A DNA stretch of 27,006 bases, from IMG/VR virus record IMGVR_UViG_3300037961_001086, positions 1-27,006 of that record. One strand, written 5' to 3'. How positions within the stretch are numbered: the first letter of the stretch is position 1; every line of letters begins with the position of its first letter. This DNA is from a virus. Under the pieces are notes generated by a model. That model was not told the origin of the DNA, did no database searches, and saw only the letters and a list, made by a program, of their open reading frames with translations. This document shows positions 24,365 to 27,006 of the stretch, piece after piece. The translations under genes were made by a program, and so were the position numbers.

Positions 24365-24534
24365 TCATAACTCCCACTTTGGTTTACATAGCCATCAGTA
24401 GTATCTTCACTATCTTCTGATTTCCTGATCTGTTTGTTATGTTTTTGTTTCAGTTCATCTTCTAGTGCTGTGATAATCTTCTGTGCTAATTTAATTATTA
24501 CGGTTGCCTCGTCTTTATTCATCTCTATCATCAT
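24361..24534 (-). CDS. small charged protein (57 aa)
   Basis: The chosen ATG at 24534 has AAGGG six bases upstream; other in-frame ATGs lie at 24531 and 24522 (the last would give 53 residues). The protein has a helix (TVIIKLAQKIITALEDELKQ) followed by a charged, probably unstructured end (KSEDSEDTTDGYVNQSGSYE). It overlaps the end of the nuclease gene and the start of the next gene. No family recognised; it could be a partner or regulator of the neighbouring replication proteins. Confidence 0.58.
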   Translation of the reverse strand: MMIEMNKDEATVIIKLAQKIITALEDELKQKHNKQIRKSEDSEDTTDGYVNQSGSYE

Positions 24535-24850
24535 TATTTTCCCTTTCTATCTTTATTAGTCTTAACCATTCTTTCAATGGTATTACAGCTAAAGGTTCTT
24601 TTCTATCCATTCTAGTTACTACTACATCTACGTCTTCACCATGATTATCTGGATATAACCATTCAGCTATTCTTTTTCTTCGTTTTGCTTGCACGCAATA
24701 GTCTTCTACTATTACATCAACGACTTCTGATTTACCTAATGATCTGCCGTCAGAAGCATAGGCCCTCTTTGCAGAGAGCCCCACTTCTTTAGCTGCATTA
24801 ACAACTTCTCTTTCAAGATTGTTGCCACGAACTTTATTTTTATGCGTCAT
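24515..24850 (-). CDS. PDDEXK nuclease, Hjc-like Holliday junction resolvase candidate
   Basis: The 111-residue protein has a short nuclease core: KVRGNNLEREVVNAAKEVGL (Glu at 13/15), a SDGRSLGKSEVVDVIV segment with D45, and YCVQAKRRKR with Q54-x-K56. This E...D...(E/Q)-x-K order fits the PDDEXK fold and small Hjc-type resolvases found in phages, which cut branched DNA during replication or before packaging. The usual acidic residue of E-x-K is Gln here, a change often seen in this fold. The gene overlaps its upstream neighbour by 11 bases and lies in the replication block. Confidence 0.78.
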   Translation of the reverse strand: MTHKNKVRGNNLEREVVNAAKEVGLSAKRAYASDGRSLGKSEVVDVIVEDYCVQAKRRKRIAEWLYPDNHGEDVDVVVTRMDRKEPLAVIPLKEWLRLIKIERENNDDRDE

Positions 24851-25046
24851 ACTTAGGCGATCTCATTGTTATACTGGTATCCCAATTACGTAATAATAAA
24901 TGTAATTGTTTAGTACCAACTCCTATTGATATACCATAGTGTTTACCAATATTAGAGTCAACATAATAACATAAATCAAATAAACTAAACAGTGTTAACT
25001 TTCTCATATTTACGTCATTATTATTTGTATGTTTGTATTTTATCAT
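24840..25046 (-). CDS. hypothetical protein between helicase and nuclease (68 aa)
   Basis: AAAGGAAAG lies three bases before the ATG at 25046, a good ribosome site. The protein starts MIKYKHTNNNDVNMRKLTLF and includes a KHYGISIGVGTKQLHLLLRN stretch. It has no recognisable domain. It sits 10 bases after the primase-helicase stop and overlaps the nuclease start by 11 bases, so it is almost surely translated in the same operon and probably serves DNA replication or recombination. Confidence 0.68.
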   Translation of the reverse strand: MIKYKHTNNNDVNMRKLTLFSLFDLCYYVDSNIGKHYGISIGVGTKQLHLLLRNWDTSITMRSPKYDA

Positions 25047-25056
25047 TATCTTTCCT

Positions 25057-26850
25057 TTATATGTTTACTTTTTTAAATGTCATTGTTTCAGGATTAAACT
25101 CTGTAACAAATTCTAATTTACCGTCATCTCTAGATTTCTCAGACATAACAGTTCTATAAATTTCGTTACGATTACCCTTTAAAACAATAACTTTATCAGC
25201 TTTCTGCACTACATTTGATGAACCTTTAAGAGAGTGTAGCCCAACTGTACCTTGTGAAGCACTAGCTTTATTCAGGTGATGTATAGCAAAGATCAAAGTA
25301 TTATTACGTTGTGCTATTTGTTTCAATGCATCTATAATAACATTTTGTTTTTGTATATCACCATCAAACCTATCTACTTGCATTTCATCAGTAGTATCTA
25401 CTACTAATATATTAGGTTCATATTGTGCTACTACTTTCTTTACAGCCTCAATCTCAGGTGCTATCACCATTATCTTTAGATGACTTAGTTCATCTTGCAA
25501 AGAAAAGTCTGGATTGTTTTTATATTGTTCTATAATCCAATCACTGTTTTTCTTTTTAGCAATCTGACCAAATCTTCTCCAAGTTAATATCTCATTCATT
25601 TCTAATGATAAAAACAAAGTATCTTTCTTTGCTTTTGCAACTATGTTCTGTACAAAAGCTGTCTTACCCATACCTGTATCACCACTAAATATAATAAGTT
25701 CACCTGGTCTAAATGCATAATCTGGTGCACCATCAAATATATCTTGCATGTTTACACTTCTTGTTGTTAAGTCATTAGTAATATATTCTTTGAATGTATC
25801 TTCTAATGAACTAACATCACGTATATCTAATACATAGTCTTTACGTTTAAAGTGTATACATTTTGGATCACAATACTCCATTAGAATAGAATCATCACAG
25901 CCATATATATATTGATTATCATATATGTTTTGTACTGTTCTATTTATTTCATCTAATTCTAACTCACCTTGTGCCCATTGTATCATGCCGTTGTATGCAA
26001 CTATAAATGGAATACCTGCTCTTTTATATGAACTTATCATACGCATCATCTTCATATTTCTTGAACCTTGTGAAGGCCCTTCATTAAAGATGTGTTGAAC
26101 ACAAGTAACAACTGAATTAGTTTTACCTGTATTCATTGGTATTACATTTGAACTTGCACTTACTTTTGATACTATAGAACTTTGTAAATAAGGTTCTATA
26201 TATATATCTGAAGCATTAAATGTAGCATAAAAGTTTGTTTTTGTTTTGCTATATTTAGTATAAGCTGCTTTGGATTTTGCTATACTGCAAACTTCATCGT
26301 AACTTATTGTCCAAATATCATCTAAAGGTATCCATACCTTATATAGATTAGTCTTCTTATTTAGTGACCAATTTGATCTAATGATTCTCATTTTATCGTA
26401 TATGTTGTCACCAAAACTGAAGTGCTCTGTTAATGTAGATTTAACTTTTGTATGTAGGTTTTTATTAGGTTGAAACCCAAAAACATTAAGTAGCTCAATA
26501 TGATAACCACTACCGCTAAACCAAATATTAACATGCTCAGAATTAATACCATAATCGAAAAGCTCATTACAACAATGTCTAATATAATCTTGTAAATCAT
26601 TTCCATCGATATCTCCTTTATCTATATCTATTAATATTCTATCTAAATATGCTAAGCCATCAAACTTTCTTACTGACTTAGACAAAGCAACATGATTTTG
26701 TAAAGTGTTATCAAAAAGATAATATGATCTATACATTTCAGTACCAAAGTAGTTTTGTTTTTCTACTTCTAAATAGTCTTTGTAAGACATAACATTATTT
26801 CTATTTCTAATGCTACCTTTTACAACTTCTATTAGTCTGTTATCTTCCAT
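25057..26850 (-). CDS. archaeo-eukaryotic-type primase fused to DnaB/RecA-type helicase
   Basis: The 597-residue protein has two halves. The N-terminal half looks like an archaeo-eukaryotic primase: an ILIDIDKGD metal motif (D75, D77), IWFSGSGYHIEL (SGSGYH 112-117) and YDKMRIIRSNW (R155, R158). A Cys cluster (C318, C327, C331) may bind zinc. The C-terminal half is a RecA-fold helicase: GDTGMGKT Walker A (390-397), FLSLEM, ILVVD Walker B (D485), AIHHLNKA (H524-H525) and a LHSLKGSSNVVQKAD segment (539-552). One protein would both unwind the fork and make primers, like T7 gp4 but with an unrelated primase half. AAGG precedes the ATG. The next gene upstream ends inside its start. Confidence 0.9.
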   Translation of the reverse strand: MEDNRLIEVVKGSIRNRNNVMSYKDYLEVEKQNYFGTEMYRSYYLFDNTLQNHVALSKSVRKFDGLAYLDRILIDIDKGDIDGNDLQDYIRHCCNELFDYGINSEHVNIWFSGSGYHIELLNVFGFQPNKNLHTKVKSTLTEHFSFGDNIYDKMRIIRSNWSLNKKTNLYKVWIPLDDIWTISYDEVCSIAKSKAAYTKYSKTKTNFYATFNASDIYIEPYLQSSIVSKVSASSNVIPMNTGKTNSVVTCVQHIFNEGPSQGSRNMKMMRMISSYKRAGIPFIVAYNGMIQWAQGELELDEINRTVQNIYDNQYIYGCDDSILMEYCDPKCIHFKRKDYVLDIRDVSSLEDTFKEYITNDLTTRSVNMQDIFDGAPDYAFRPGELIIFSGDTGMGKTAFVQNIVAKAKKDTLFLSLEMNEILTWRRFGQIAKKKNSDWIIEQYKNNPDFSLQDELSHLKIMVIAPEIEAVKKVVAQYEPNILVVDTTDEMQVDRFDGDIQKQNVIIDALKQIAQRNNTLIFAIHHLNKASASQGTVGLHSLKGSSNVVQKADKVIVLKGNRNEIYRTVMSEKSRDDGKLEFVTEFNPETMTFKKVNI

Positions 26851-27006
26851 CCTTTTACCTTACTATTGCTATGTTCAACTTCTTCTAACTTTAATCCGTG
26901 TCTACTTAAAGTATTTTCTTCACGAATCTTTCTAAATGCCCTAGCATAAGTACTTCCAGTGTGCATCTTTTGATGTACTAGGTTTCCATATGTAGGTAAT
27001 GCACCC
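26832..27006 (-). CDS. C-terminal part of an unknown protein (5' end outside window)
   Basis: On the - strand a frame is open from the window edge to a TAA at 26834-26832, giving 57 residues. These start GALPTYGNLVHQKMHTGSTY and include ARAFRKIREENTLSRHGLKL. It overlaps the primase-helicase start by 19 bases, the close packing seen elsewhere in this operon. The other two frames on this strand stop early. The sequence looks like a charged helical C-terminus; I do not recognise the family. A replication role is inferred from position only. Confidence 0.6.
   Translation of the reverse strand, partial: GALPTYGNLVHQKMHTGSTYARAFRKIREENTLSRHGLKLEEVEHSNSKVKGWKITD

Overview
This window looks like part of the genome of an AT-rich, tailed double-stranded DNA phage, most likely a marine podovirus-like one. 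The evidence is near-continuous coding with short gaps and overlaps, a long block of virion and lysis genes on the + strand, and replication genes on the - strand meeting it head to tail-end. There are several small protein types of the kind seen in ocean phages (tiny Lys-rich proteins, a KFDVYPSAYAN protein, SELNxLDG tail-fibre repeats). The host cannot be named from the sequence. Purine-rich Shine-Dalgarno sites (AGGAG/AGGAGG) imply an ordinary bacterial host.

Layout, + strand: 1-255 is the end of a possible head-tail adaptor. 264-1418 is a run of seven tiny, mostly very basic proteins. 1411-6489 is a tail-fibre/adhesin cluster: two small proteins, a SELNxLDG-repeat protein, an 841-aa fibre ending in an S74 self-cleaving chaperone, and a protein ending in a Hint (hedgehog/intein) domain. 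6491-8783 mixes small membrane proteins, a secreted thioredoxin-fold protein without its cysteines, basic proteins, and a three-TM (GTA-type) holin. 8792-9559 is a metallophosphoesterase with a TTG start. 9721-12114 is a large tail protein, possibly the nozzle. 12114-14890 holds small structural genes and a T4-type lysozyme. 14898-23942 encodes one giant protein of 3014 residues.

The most interesting find is inside the giant protein. Residues about 850-1350 carry, in the right order, the marks of the two-barrel (double-psi beta-barrel) RNA polymerase family to which the virion polymerase of crAss-like phages belongs. These are an LLK lysine (K900), an SATK lysine (K929), an R-x-P motif (R1218/P1220), a D-x-D-x-D metal site (D1257, D1259, D1261) and a later GK motif (G1343-K1344). 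The gene lies at the end of the virion block next to a gp14-sized internal virion protein candidate, and its ends are hydrophobic. The inference is a polymerase packaged in the particle and ejected with the DNA to start early transcription.

Layout, - strand (read from right to left): the end of an unknown gene (27006-26832), an archaeo-eukaryotic-type primase fused to a DnaB/RecA-type helicase (26850-25057), a 68-aa unknown, a PDDEXK/Hjc-like nuclease, and two ~50-aa proteins. Between the two converging blocks (23943-24211) is a stretch with a likely terminator for the giant gene and, better on the - strand, a set of nested inverted repeats that could be a structured RNA.

Many junctions are one-base TAATG or ATGA overlaps, suggesting translational coupling through the virion operon.
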